Positions 34,486 through 42,512 are shown, counted from the first letter of the stretch. The stretch is 50,815 bases of DNA from Desulfobacterales bacterium (GCA_023129535.1 JAGMBW010000045.1:1-50815); one strand, 5' to 3'. The notes: a model not told the origin generated them from the sequence alone. Made by a program: numbers and translations.

Positions 34486-34769
34486 CTCCGATTCTCGATA
34501 ACCGCATCAGAAAATGGAGTCCCTTTGACCCGTATACGCCTGGGATGCCCCATAGGTTTTCCCAATTGCTGAGGGAGCAGAATATGACCTTTTTTTGCCA
34601 GATGAAATAGGACAAACTCAACGTTCTCTCTTTTTTCAGCAGGCTTGATCGGCACAATTTGAGCGATTGCCCTGCCACGTTCGGTAACCAAAATATTCTC
34701 GCCTTGCTTGACCTGTCGAAGATATTGGCTGAGATGGATTTTCAATTCACGTACACCAGCCTCTTTCAT
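34482..34769 (-). CDS. vapB: VapB/Phd-type antitoxin
   Basis: The N-terminal 55 residues (VRELKIHLSQYLRQVKQGENILVTERGRAIAQIVP) form the Phd/YefM DNA-binding fold. The C-terminal part, rich in proline and charged residues, is the likely toxin-neutralising arm. 95 residues. GGAGG (minus strand, 34776-34780) and a strong promoter precede it. It lies first in the operon, as expected for an antitoxin that represses its own promoter. Confidence 0.88.
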   Translation of the reverse strand: MKEAGVRELKIHLSQYLRQVKQGENILVTERGRAIAQIVPIKPAEKRENVEFVLFHLAKKGHILLPQQLGKPMGHPRRIRVKGTPFSDAVIENRR

Positions 34770-34794
34770 ACTTCACCTCCATTAAGTTACTACA

Positions 34795-34823
34795 ATATTA
34801 AAATTATGTGACTACATTGTCAA
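34795..34823 (-). promoter_or_regulatory. vapBC promoter with direct repeats
   Basis: On the minus strand TTGACA (34818-34823), 17 bp, TAATAT (34795-34800), a near-consensus sigma70 promoter. The similar 11-mers AATGTAGTCAC and ATTGTAGTAAC overlap the promoter about two helical turns apart and are candidate operator half sites. Confidence 0.7.
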
Positions 34824-35036
34824 GGGAACAACATATTGCTTGTCAATTGTGTAGACCCTTATGTTGCGAGTTGGTTTCATAAAGTGCCTGATAAAGTCTC
34901 GTTGGTCTTCTACAGATGTCGAAAAAGCTCCATGCTTGAGCAGCAAGTCCCCACCAACGATTATTGCGTCTGCCCGCCAATTGACGGCAAGACGAAACAA
35001 TTGAGAGTATAAGCCTTCGATACCATGCAGATCAGC
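34812..35036 (-). pseudogene. Truncated duplicate of the metallophosphoesterase 5' region
   Basis: The block 34874-35036 (minus) matches 33757-33919 over 163 bp without gaps: ADLHGIEGLYSQLFRLAVNW, then ADAIIVGGDLL and DQRDFIRHFMKP. After HFMKP the similarity stops and the frame ends 18 residues later. No metal-site motifs beyond the first two remain, so it cannot be active. Confidence 0.85.
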
Positions 35037-35104
35037 CAGTCTAAGGCTCGGGGTGATAAACTATTATGACAGAACTACTGCAAGCTCATCGAGAAAACAC
35101 AAGT

Positions 35105-35904
35105 TTAAAAGTTAAGAGCGTCCCCCTCTCGTCCCACGGCCTTTCTCATATTGGTATTAAAAGTATGCCTCAGATCGTGAAACCTGAAGTCCTTTATTCC
35201 AGCCTTTTTGCAGGCTCTATCAAATGAGGTTCTGATGCTTTTTATCGGCTTTCCCTCTAAGGTGAATACGAAATTGTGGCTGATGTGTCTCACCTTGGCC
35301 AGTTCCGCGAACATGTCCTTCAGGAGAGGGTCCAGATAGATCGTCCTTGGTTCAGAGGTTTTGGTATCTTCTGGTTCAAGGTCGATGAAGCCCTCTCTAA
35401 GATTGACCTTATCCCAGGTAAGACCGAAGATTTCCCCGGCTCTCATACCCGTGTAATAGCCCATTGTCACAATTCTGGCCGCATGCTGAGGAAGAAATCC
35501 CTTTGCCTTTCAAACTCTTCGTTTGTAAGGACCCTGTCTCTTTTGTTGTTCTCAGGAAGCATAGATACCTTGAAACAGGGGTTCCTTTCGACAAGCTCTT
35601 CCCTCATTGCCAGGTTGAAGATCCTTTTCATAACGGCAACTACCCGGTTTACAGACGCCGGCATAAAGTTGTTTTTCTTCCTCTGGCATTGTCTTTCCAG
35701 AAGCGCATCCTGGAAGCTTTCAACCATTGCGGGTTTAATATCTCTGGCAAGATGCTGACCAAATTCCTCTTTGAGGATTTCAGCCTTTCTAACGTCATCC
35801 TTATAGGACTTTTTCCGTTTCACTTTCGGTAGCTCAAGATACCAATCCACGAAGTCAGCAAAGGTGTATTCCCTTTTGCTTTCAAGGCCCAGTGGTGGCA
35901 CCAT
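35105..35904 (-). pseudogene. Phage-type tyrosine integrase, frameshifted and truncated
   Basis: The N-terminal part (35467-35904, minus) is a core-binding domain (YTFADFVDWYLELPKV, then RVLTNEEFER). The catalytic part continues in another frame (35105-35470) with YYTGMRAGEIFGLTW (first Arg) and FHDLRHTFNTNMRKA (H..R). A one-base shift near 35500 separates them. In the correct frame the join would read about KGFLPQHAARIVTMGYYTGM. The C-terminus stops before the second histidine and the catalytic tyrosine. It marks a former integrated element; its attachment site is not evident, although tRNA-Cys lies 3 kb away. Confidence 0.85.
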
Positions 35905-36131
35905 TTTTGTCGTTTGGGGCTATTTTTTTCGGGCACAGGGCGTGCCAGCCCTTTAGTTCACCCGCGCTATGGCCAGACTAAGGTGGCTCGCTCACTTCGC
36001 TCACCGGGTTCGTCACACGTCCCCTCTCGCAACTAAATTTTTAAGTCAGGGGGGAGACAAAACGTCAGCGCACCCTACGCCCTATCTATTCACCCCCTGC
36101 CCCCTCCAGGGGGAGATCCCCCCGCCTCCCG
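35905..36131. other. Spacer without recognisable genes
   Basis: Mixed sequence with GC-rich stretches; no coding, RNA or array feature is supported. Confidence 0.4.
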
Positions 36132-36298
36132 GGCAGAGTAGCGCTCTTTCACTCCGCACCCCTGGTGCTTCACTCAGCCCTCTACACTGCCCAACCCGTC
36201 CGCCCCCAGGGGCTCCCCACATCCTCCTCCCCCACGGCAGAGTACCGGTCTTTCACTCCGCACCCCCGGTGCTCCGCTTCAGCCCTCTACACTGCCCA
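36132..36298. repeat. Direct repeat of about 60 bp at 104-bp offset
   Basis: CTTTCACTCCGCACCC and its continuation to CCCTCTACACTGCCCA occurs at 36146 and again at 36250, with a few substitutions. The frames through it have no protein character. Confidence 0.7.
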
Positions 36299-36400
36299 GA
36301 AACCCAGCCTCGCAATCTACAATCTACACTCCCGCCTGCCATCGCCTGGTTATCATCGCCCCGAAATGGCGGGCAATCATGGCAATGGCGGGCAGGCAAA

Positions 36401-36601
36401 ATACCTCCTGGCTGACAAGGATCGCCACAACGCCGCGAAGTCAACACTGACAAAGGGGTTGCAAAACGTCCTAACGGACAGAAATTGTCGCAAGCCCGCA
36501 AAATCAACACTGACAAGTGATTTGCAAAACATCCTCGCTGACGGAGATCGCCACACTGAACCCGCGAACTCATCACTCACACGAGGATTCCAAAACGTCC
36601 T
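36401..36601. repeat. Three degenerate tandem repeats of 63-66 bp
   Basis: Anchors TCAACACTGACA (36441), TCAACACTGACA (36504) and TCATCACTCACA (36570) are spaced 63 and 66 bp; GCAAAACGTCCT-like anchors follow each. Each unit is a multiple of three, so frames stay open on both strands. I do not consider it a gene. Confidence 0.7.
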
Positions 36602-37143
36602 ATAAACACAAAAACCGAGGCTGCGGTTTCAAGCTTGGTTCTTGCCGGCCATCTCTTTGCTGGTATCCTGGCAACCCGTGCCCCACCCACCGCACGGGCT
36701 TGTCGCTGGCCGTTCCGGCCTAGCTCACTCCCCGCTCCGCCACCCAATCTAAACCCTTTAGAACCTAACACCCCCCAGCGGGGGGCAGGGGGCGCCGCCG
36801 CCGCCCACGAGGTCGCCCTAATCAAAATCTGTGTAATCTGCGTAATCTGCGGACTACACTCCATAAAAAACAAAGGCCCAAATCCCCCCGGACTTGGGCC
36901 TCATTCTGTCTAATCTGCGTAATCTGTGTAATCTGCGAAATCTGCGGATGTAATCTGTGCCTGCCCCGCCTGCCCCGTAGGCACTGTCGTACCGGGGTGG
37001 AATGTTTACCCCGTGAAGTCTTTTCTACTTCTCTGGGGCGAAGGCTATTCCTCTGGGGTGCGGATCTGCTTCATTTGTTATTTTCTACTATTCTCATCTT
37101 CTTATCTTCTTTGAACGTCTGCGTAATCTGCGTAATCTGCGGA
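36602..37143. other. Non-coding region with 9-mer arrays and hairpins
   Basis: Holds GC-rich sequence (36740-36815), CTGCGTAAT-type 9-mer arrays (36826-36852, 36905-36956, 37117-37143), a hairpin GGCCCAAATCC/GGACTTGGGCC (36875-36900) and a CCCCGTGAAG...CTTCTCTGGGG hairpin (37009-37038). The last shares AATGTTTACCCCGT with the array at 42185-42470. Confidence 0.6.
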
Positions 37144-37629
37144 TCATTTCCAGACCAGGGCTAACACGATCCCCAGTATGAGCCACACCGGCACAGATAT
37201 GATTAGGGCCAGGATCAGGCCCCTGAAAACACCCAACTGTTTGGAGAGGGCGTATCTGTCCAACGCCCGCTCAATAATGACCTCCAGCTCCTCTATCTTC
37301 ACTGGCTTGGCGATATAGTCGTAAGCCCCTTTTTTTATGGCCTTAACTGCCGAGTCAATAGTAGCATAACCGGTCATCAGCAAGACCATAGCCTGCTTAT
37401 CCCAATGCTTCACCACCTCCAAAAGGTCCATGCCATCCACATCCGGCATCTTAAGATCGGTGATCACAAGTTGGAAACCTCCCTTTTTAAACCTGTCAAT
37501 ACCTTCCCGCCCGGTGTAGGCGGCTTTCGCCCAATAGCCCAGATTCGACAAATACTCCACCAAGAGATCTGCAAATTCCTTGTCATCATCTACCACCAGA
37601 ATTCTCGCATTTCGCTTATCAAAAACCAC
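37144..37629 (-). CDS. Response-regulator receiver domain with C-terminal membrane anchor
   Basis: A CheY-like receiver with the full phosphorylation set: D14-D16 acidic cluster (LVVDDDKEF), phosphoacceptor D58 (VITDLKMP), T86 (LLMTGY) and K108 (YIAKPV). After the receiver (about residue 125) there is no DNA-binding or enzymatic output; the last 25 residues form a membrane helix (GLILALIISVPVWLILGIVL). A receiver tethered by a C-terminal helix is unusual. The gene is last in a minus-strand series after the sugar transferase, VanZ and EEP genes, so it may modulate that surface-polysaccharide machinery. No kinase is adjacent. Confidence 0.87.
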   Translation of the reverse strand: MVFDKRNARILVVDDDKEFADLLVEYLSNLGYWAKAAYTGREGIDRFKKGGFQLVITDLKMPDVDGMDLLEVVKHWDKQAMVLLMTGYATIDSAVKAIKKGAYDYIAKPVKIEELEVIIERALDRYALSKQLGVFRGLILALIISVPVWLILGIVLALVWK

Positions 37630-37695
37630 AGTACACCCTCCAAAGGCGAGTTTTTCAAAATTGTTTATTGCCCAGGGCTAAGTGCTTACTGGTGA

Positions 37696-37736
37696 TGAAT
37701 CTGCGTAATCTGCGTAATCTGCGTAATCTGCGGATT
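37696..37736. repeat. CTGCGTAAT 9-mer array
   Basis: About four copies of CTGCGTAAT ending CTGCGGATT, in the spacer between the receiver gene and the EEP gene. Confidence 0.8.
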
Positions 37737-37755
37737 AAAGAACAATCTTGACTTC

Positions 37756-38607
37756 TCAACCCAGATCAAACACTGCCCTGACTGGATAATGGTCTCCGGC
37801 GCTTTCTTTGATTACAGATGCCTCTTTGCATTCAATATCCGGTGAGTGAAAGATGAAGTCTATTCGCGGCGAAAAGGGAAAAGAGAGTTTTTTGTATGAG
37901 CCGTTCAAATAACTCAAGGACGGCCAAAGAGCGTCATCAAAGGCCCTGTACATTTTGCGTATGGTCTTAGAAAAAGGAATTGTGTTAAAATCACCGCCAA
38001 TGATAGTGTGGTCAGATTGACGGGCAGCGATCCATGGCAAAAGTTCTTCCACAGAGTCACTGCGGATGGTGTCTTCCATAATCTCTCTTTTGAGCACGCT
38101 CAAGGCCGTTGCCCACGATATATCAACCATTTTTTTTGTGATCTCGTGTATACGGTCCAGATGAACGGAACATACGAGCAGGCTACACCCATCAACCATT
38201 AATTCGGCGGCTAACGTAGCATGGCCCTTACGACTTGCCTTAAAATAAAGTGTCCCTGGTCTAAAAAGAGCCTGCCTGGAAATGATGGCAAGACCAGATT
38301 TTGTCCCTTGATAATCCGTATAAAGGTAATAGGGCAATCCCAGGCTCTTGGCCAAACCAGAAGCTTCTTTTTCGCCGGAAACCTCCTGTAAAAGGAGCAA
38401 ATCCGGAACACCTCTGCTCTTGATCACCCCGGCCACTTTTTCCAATGATCTCTGACGGCCACCAATTTCACCCGTGTTGTAGGTCATGACAACCAAATGG
38501 CCCACCGGGGCCCGTCCTTTAGCCTGCCGGAATAGCATAAATCCGCACAAGAGGATCACCAGAAGCACTCCCAGAAATCCTGCCTTGTTGCTCCCAATCA
38601 ACTTCAT
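37756..38607 (-). CDS. Endonuclease/exonuclease/phosphatase family protein, membrane-anchored
   Basis: EEP (DNase I-like) fold with motifs VMTYNTGE, LLLLQEVSGE (metal Glu), VCSVHLDR, IIGGDFNTIPFSK and the final SAGDHYPVRAVF (catalytic His). Residues 8-27 form one membrane helix (AGFLGVLLVILLCGFMLF), so the domain probably faces the periplasm. 283 residues. Such proteins hydrolyse phosphodiesters or inositol/lipid phosphates; the substrate is unknown. It sits between VanZ and the receiver genes on one strand. Confidence 0.85.
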   Translation of the reverse strand: MKLIGSNKAGFLGVLLVILLCGFMLFRQAKGRAPVGHLVVMTYNTGEIGGRQRSLEKVAGVIKSRGVPDLLLLQEVSGEKEASGLAKSLGLPYYLYTDYQGTKSGLAIISRQALFRPGTLYFKASRKGHATLAAELMVDGCSLLVCSVHLDRIHEITKKMVDISWATALSVLKREIMEDTIRSDSVEELLPWIAARQSDHTIIGGDFNTIPFSKTIRKMYRAFDDALWPSLSYLNGSYKKLSFPFSPRIDFIFHSPDIECKEASVIKESAGDHYPVRAVFDLG

Positions 38608-38632
38608 TATAATTGCTCAATGAGACAACACT

Positions 38633-39037
38633 TCAACCCTTTTTCCTTTTAAATCTGTGTAATCTGCGTAATCTGTGGACCAATAATATTTTCGAATAGA
38701 AAAAAGCACCGATTACAGAGCCGAATCCATCAGCAACAAAATCACTGATATTTGCATTCCTCCCGGATGCGAACGACTGGTGAACTTCATCAGATAAGCC
38801 ATATAGGGCGCATAAAGATACAGTCAAAACCACTACGACCGCTTTAGAATAACGCAGATTAAGACTAAACAGGGATCTAGCCATAAGAAAGCCCAAAAAT
38901 GAATACTCCACTACGTGGGATAGTTTATTCCAAAAAACGGGGAACGACGGGAAAGAGTTGGAAGAAGACGAAGATAAGGCAAATATGAGAACGCAATACC
39001 CGAAGAGTGGCAACCAATAACGCAACCATTTAACCAT
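38633..39037 (-). CDS. VanZ-like membrane protein (first copy)
   Basis: Four membrane helices with the VanZ pattern: NKLSHVVEYSFLGFLMARS, then SLCALYGLSDEVHQSFASGR, NISDFVADGFGSVIGAFF. The 134-aa protein ends in HRLRRLHRFKRKKG, encoded by the CTGCGTAAT 9-mer array. Because the period is nine, the repeat keeps the frame and adds a basic tail. A second VanZ gene lies at 41480-41833. VanZ proteins are linked to surface polymers and glycopeptide sensitivity, but their activity is unknown. Confidence 0.85.
   Translation of the reverse strand: MVKWLRYWLPLFGYCVLIFALSSSSSNSFPSFPVFWNKLSHVVEYSFLGFLMARSLFSLNLRYSKAVVVVLTVSLCALYGLSDEVHQSFASGRNANISDFVADGFGSVIGAFFYSKILLVHRLRRLHRFKRKKG
38651..38681. repeat. 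9-mer array forming the 3' end of the first VanZ gene
   Basis: CTGTGTAAT-CTGCGTAAT-CTGTGGACC lies within the coding sequence and encodes part of HRLRRLHRF on the minus strand. Confidence 0.75.
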
Positions 39038-39185
39038 ACGATAAAACAGCTTTCCTTACGATTGCTTCTTTTTCATACCAAATTAACCTTCTGAGCCACA
39101 TGAGCTACCCCTTATGAGCTAATGCCTTTGAGTTCCTTGCCCCCAACTCTCACTTTTACCTCTTGCGTCTTGCTTTGAGCTTTCA

Positions 39186-39213
39186 CTTCTGCGTAATCTG
39201 CGAAATCTGTGGA
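39186..39213. repeat. 9-mer array at the 3' end of the sugar transferase gene
   Basis: CTGCGTAATCTGCGAAATCT ending directly before the stop codon of the minus-strand gene. Confidence 0.75.
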
Positions 39214-40611
39214 TTATTTCCCGGGTCTAAACAAAACCGTCTGCACTGTTTTCAAAATAATAAACAGATCCAAAAAAGTCGATCGGTTCTGAATATAGAA
39301 CAATTCGTATTCTAGTTTATTCAACTGGCCCTCTACGCTGCCCGCATAATCCCCTTTTACCTGAGCCCAGCCCGTGATACCAGGTTTCACGGTAAATCTC
39401 AGCCGATAAAAGGGAAATTCTTTGCTCAACAGATCGGCAAAATGTTTTCGAATGGGTCTGGGACCCACAAAACTCATTTCGCCTTTTAGAATATTAATGA
39501 GTTGGGGAATTTCATCGATGCGACTCTTTCGCAAAATCTTGCCCACTTTTGTAATTCTGGGATCATCTTCGCGTGACCATTTGGGTCCACAATCCTTTTC
39601 GGCATAGTCCACCATTGTTCTGAATTTTATCAAGCTGAACGGCTTTTCATTGAGTCCCAAACGCTCCTGAGTAAAAAACACAGGCCCTTTAGACGTAAGC
39701 TTGATGGCCGCGACAGTGAATAAAAATAATGGGGATGACAGCACGAGCCCAATGAAAGCAAAAGCGATATCAAGGATGCGCTTTACCCTGAGGTAAATGA
39801 AGGGCTGAAACGATCTGTTTTGGTGAGAAAGAAGGAAATAGGAACCCTTTATATTCATTATAGGGACTTTGCCAAATAGTCTCTGATAAAACGTGGGATA
39901 GTCAAAAATCTCAACCCCTTTGAATTTGAAATCGATCAATTGATTCTTCAACTCAGGGGCTTTTTTGGGGTTTTCGGAGAGCACAATGGTCTTGATATCC
40001 TTTTCCTTTACAAGCGCCTTAATGCTCGGATAGCGTGCCGCATCATTTAATGTAATGGCACCGGGATTATCCCTGTAGTGGCAAACAACCCCGATCCAGT
40101 TATAGTCGAGTCCCGCACTTTCTGAAAATTGACGAATAATCGTGGAATTCGAGGTGTCAAAATCAATCCATATCAGGTTTTTCTTGAAATGCTCTTTTGA
40201 TATCTGAGAAAAAAACAGCTTTCGCCACAAGAAAACAATGATAACCATTACAGGTACATGAACGCTCACCAGGACTCTGCCCATACGGTGTTCGGGAAAA
40301 ATGTAAGACGTCACGACAATGAGACAAGTCGCCAGTGCAACAGATAGGATTAACCACAAAAATAGTTTGGCGTCTGGCTTTTTCGTTTCAATGTCGTAAA
40401 GCTCAAAAATATAAAAAATCAGTATATGTAAAAAGACCGCTATCGGCACCAACCAGGACAACCTTCCCCAATAAGAGGATATACTTCCTCCTTCATAAAT
40501 AATGATCCTGAAAAGATAAGCAAGGGAAAAGGCCGATAGTACAACAAGGGAGTCCCCAGCTATCAGTAAGAATTGTTTCTGCCGGACGGGGGCCTTAATA
40601 TAAGTTTCCAT
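39214..40611 (-). CDS. Polyprenyl-phosphate glycosyl-1-phosphate transferase (exopolysaccharide initiating enzyme)
   Basis: Transfers a sugar-1-phosphate to undecaprenyl phosphate, starting assembly of a surface glycan. Residues 1-130 hold four membrane helices, followed by a nucleotide-binding-like CoA-binding domain (about 145-250) and a fifth helix (KRILDIAFAFIGLVLSSPLF). The bacterial sugar transferase domain follows: GPVFFTQERLGLNEKPFSLI, KFRTM, SRIDEIPQLINILKGEMSFV, GPRP and FRFTVKPGITGWAQV-like GITGW. 465 residues, complete. It is the most upstream gene of the series with VanZ, EEP and receiver genes. Confidence 0.93.
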   Translation of the reverse strand: METYIKAPVRQKQFLLIAGDSLVVLSAFSLAYLFRIIIYEGGSISSYWGRLSWLVPIAVFLHILIFYIFELYDIETKKPDAKLFLWLILSVALATCLIVVTSYIFPEHRMGRVLVSVHVPVMVIIVFLWRKLFFSQISKEHFKKNLIWIDFDTSNSTIIRQFSESAGLDYNWIGVVCHYRDNPGAITLNDAARYPSIKALVKEKDIKTIVLSENPKKAPELKNQLIDFKFKGVEIFDYPTFYQRLFGKVPIMNIKGSYFLLSHQNRSFQPFIYLRVKRILDIAFAFIGLVLSSPLFLFTVAAIKLTSKGPVFFTQERLGLNEKPFSLIKFRTMVDYAEKDCGPKWSREDDPRITKVGKILRKSRIDEIPQLINILKGEMSFVGPRPIRKHFADLLSKEFPFYRLRFTVKPGITGWAQVKGDYAGSVEGQLNKLEYELFYIQNRSTFLDLFIILKTVQTVLFRPGK

Positions 40612-40778
40612 GGGCGGTGATTCTATAATGTTTTCAGAAGGGTGTGGGTTGTCAGCGCCTGGACCGAGGCGATGAGCGAAGACTCTTTACTAAGTATGTT
40701 TTACTGGTTTTTTGTTCTTTTGAGGATACTTACAACGCGTGTTGCAGCGCTCCGCCCCATAAATATAACCCTTTTTTC

Positions 40779-40807
40779 TTGACTTTTGTCTCGCCATATG
40801 GCATACA
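40779..40807 (+). promoter_or_regulatory. Putative promoter of the tumE-tumA operon
   Basis: TTGACT (40779-40784), 17 bp, CATACA (40802-40807). A start point seven or so bases downstream would fall near the ATG at 40815, giving a very short or absent leader. Confidence 0.45.
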
Positions 40808-40817
40808 AGGCCATATG
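40795..40817 (+). promoter_or_regulatory. Palindromic operator overlapping the tumE start codon
   Basis: CATATGGC (40795-40802) and GCCATATG (40810-40817) are perfect inverse copies around a 7-bp spacer. The right half contains the tumE ATG, and the left half plus spacer cover the putative -10 box. Binding of the downstream HTH protein would block both transcription and translation start, the expected autoregulation of a toxin-antitoxin pair. Confidence 0.65.
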
Positions 40818-41102
40818 CAAGCAAGGCTGATCTATCGGGGAAAATACATCTATTCCGACGGCACCATTCGCGAGATGGTCTTGTGGCAACTTCCCAAGAA
40901 AACCAGTGAGAGACCGCATGGTCTGAAATACCGTCTGTATTATGGACTCGCTAATGGAACCTGTGTAGTGCGCTACGACAATGAAACGGGCAAGGGCGAT
41001 CACAGACACAGTAAAGACCAGGAAGAACAGTATCACTTTACTGATGTGGAGACTTTGCTTGCAGATTTCCTGGCAGACATTGAAAAGGCAAGGAGGCGAT
41101 AG
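40815..41102 (+). CDS. TumE/DUF6516 family toxin
   Basis: The 95-aa protein from the ATG at 40815 reads MQARLIYRGKYIYSDGTIRE, then MVLWQLPKKTSERPHGLKYR and YDNETGKGDHRH. This is the pattern of the TumE (DUF6516) family, toxins encoded with an MarR-like antitoxin. The GKGDHRH segment is the best-conserved part. A longer frame upstream (to 40644) crosses the promoter region and lacks protein character. It lies 2 bases before the antitoxin gene. The target of the toxin is not known to me. Confidence 0.85.
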   Translation: MQARLIYRGKYIYSDGTIREMVLWQLPKKTSERPHGLKYRLYYGLANGTCVVRYDNETGKGDHRHSKDQEEQYHFTDVETLLADFLADIEKARRR

Positions 41103-41104
41103 AA

Positions 41105-41464
41105 ATGACCAAAGAAATCCGGATCGGGGTCGGTGGTCCCGTGAGCACAGCCAAGGGCTTTATTGACGCATGGAAACGCGCGGAACGCGGCGAGAAAGTG
41201 GAAACCGAGCAACGGCTGGACTTCGAGAACCTGGAGACGCTGCTTCGCACACTTACCTCAGGACGGTGGCTGTTACTAAAAACGCTCCGCACAAACGGTC
41301 CAATGAGCGTACGTGCCCTGGCGAGCGCGCTGGGCCGCGATTACAAGAACGTTCATACAGATGTGCGGCGACTGGAGCATATCGGAGTGATTGGCCGCAC
41401 CCAAGATGACAAAGTGCAAGTACCGTGGGACATTGTGGAAGCGCGCCTTAGCCTGGCCGCATGA
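41105..41464 (+). CDS. TumA-type antitoxin, MarR-like winged helix
   Basis: 119 residues; the central part (LLKTLRTNGPMSVRALASAL, GRDYKNVHTDVRRLEHIGVI) is a winged helix-turn-helix, followed by the wing QDDKVQVPWDIVEARL. This is the putative DNA-binding protein partnered with TumE. GGAGG precedes it within the toxin's last codons. It probably binds the palindrome at 40795-40817. The order toxin first, antitoxin second is usual for this family. Confidence 0.85.
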   Translation: MTKEIRIGVGGPVSTAKGFIDAWKRAERGEKVETEQRLDFENLETLLRTLTSGRWLLLKTLRTNGPMSVRALASALGRDYKNVHTDVRRLEHIGVIGRTQDDKVQVPWDIVEARLSLAA

Positions 41465-41479
41465 TTGAGCAAAGCTTCC

Positions 41480-41833
41480 CTATCCCAAAACTTTTTTTCT
41501 GTAAAACCATGACAGAACGGCCATAGCCCCAATGAGATCGAACAAAACCCCTTTAATATTTCCATGCCGTCCCGGGACAAAAGATTGGTGGATCTCATCA
41601 GATATTGCATAAGCCAGCACAATAAAAGCGCAAAGCAGACTTTTTTTGAGCAAGTTATTTTCAAACCAGGGAATACTCTTCCAGAGAAGAACTGTAAATA
41701 TGCCGTACACAAGGCTGTGACCTATCTTTCGACTGAGAAAACCCTGACTCCCTGTGGAAAAATGTGGGATTCCGGAAATGTAGAAGATTAGTCCAGCGCA
41801 CAGAATCAATAAGATGAAGTATAAAAGTCTCAC
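41480..41833 (-). CDS. VanZ-like membrane protein (second copy)
   Basis: Four membrane helices and the VanZ motifs IGHSLVYGIFTVLLWKS and IVLAYAISDEIHQSFVPGRH. The 117-aa protein is related to the copy at 38633-39037 but clearly diverged in sequence. It converges with the antitoxin gene and is not in line with other genes; the region upstream of its start is repeat-rich. Confidence 0.82.
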   Translation of the reverse strand: MRLLYFILLILCAGLIFYISGIPHFSTGSQGFLSRKIGHSLVYGIFTVLLWKSIPWFENNLLKKSLLCAFIVLAYAISDEIHQSFVPGRHGNIKGVLFDLIGAMAVLSWFYRKKVLG

Positions 41834-42032
41834 AGATCCACAGATTTCGCAGATTTTCGCAGATTATTAAAGAACAATACCAGCCATAGATTACGCTACT
41901 ATTCGTAGATTCATACTTATACAAACGTTCACTCATATCATTTCTAATCTGTGTCATCTGCGTAATCTGCGTAATCTGCGGACCGTTCTCTGGTCACCCA
42001 TTTTCTGCGTAATCCGCGTAATCTGCGGACCC
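41831..42032. repeat. Inverted 9-mer arrays between the second VanZ gene and the hairpin array
   Basis: CACAGATTTCGCAGATTTTC (about 41832-41869) is the inverse of CTGCGTAATCTGCGTAATCT (about 41948-41981); a further copy follows at 42004-42031. The arms are about 75 bases apart. Confidence 0.7.
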
Positions 42033-42184
42033 TAAATAGCCGCAGCCAGCAAATCAGCCCCTTCCGCCGGAACACTTATGCCACATTTAGCTTCCTTGAC
42101 CCCAAAGACCTGCCCGTCATGTTGCGAACATGACTATTCCACCAAGGTATTTTTTACCATTTCATCAAGGCCTGCCCCCGCCTG

Positions 42185-42470
42185 CCCCGTTAAATGGTCC
42201 TTGTCATTATTTAGCTGGGGTGAAATGTTTACCCCGTTAAATGTTTACCCCGTTAAATGCACTCATCTTTCTATTTAACCGGGGCATTTGTCTTTCTATT
42301 TAACCGGGGCTTTTTTCTTTTTATTTCACTGGGGTCATTCCCTTAATCGACAATAAGTTACTAAAGCCTGCCCTGCTCGCCCCGTTAAATGTTTTTTGCC
42401 TATTTAACTGGGGTAGGGAGGAACGACCGTATCGGGGTTAAATGGTTTTGTTCTCTTATTTAATTGGCGT
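42185..42470. repeat. Array of CCCCGTTAAAT/ATTTAACNGGGG hairpins
   Basis: CCCCGTTAAATG occurs at 42185, 42232, 42248 and 42380. The inverse type ATTTA(A/G)C(C/T)GGGG occurs at 42209, 42273, 42298 and 42402, with a variant at 42323. The pairs 42185/42209 and 42380/42402 are close enough for hairpins with 10-12 base loops. No coding frame of interest crosses it. It lies at the 3' end of the first minus-strand glycosyltransferase gene. Confidence 0.75.
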
Positions 42471-42512
42471 TACCAGCGTCCCCTATAAGCCCATCTTACT
42501 TCACGTTTCCCA

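Noticed and set aside
36165-36605. Reading frame across the 63-66 bp repeats as a gene
   Set aside because: It has no ribosome site, unrelated low-complexity halves, and the openness is explained by repeat length divisible by three.
36577-36873. Minus-strand reading frame before the accessory repeats
   Set aside because: Its start is translated 9-mer array and the rest is GC-rich alanine/glycine sequence without protein character.
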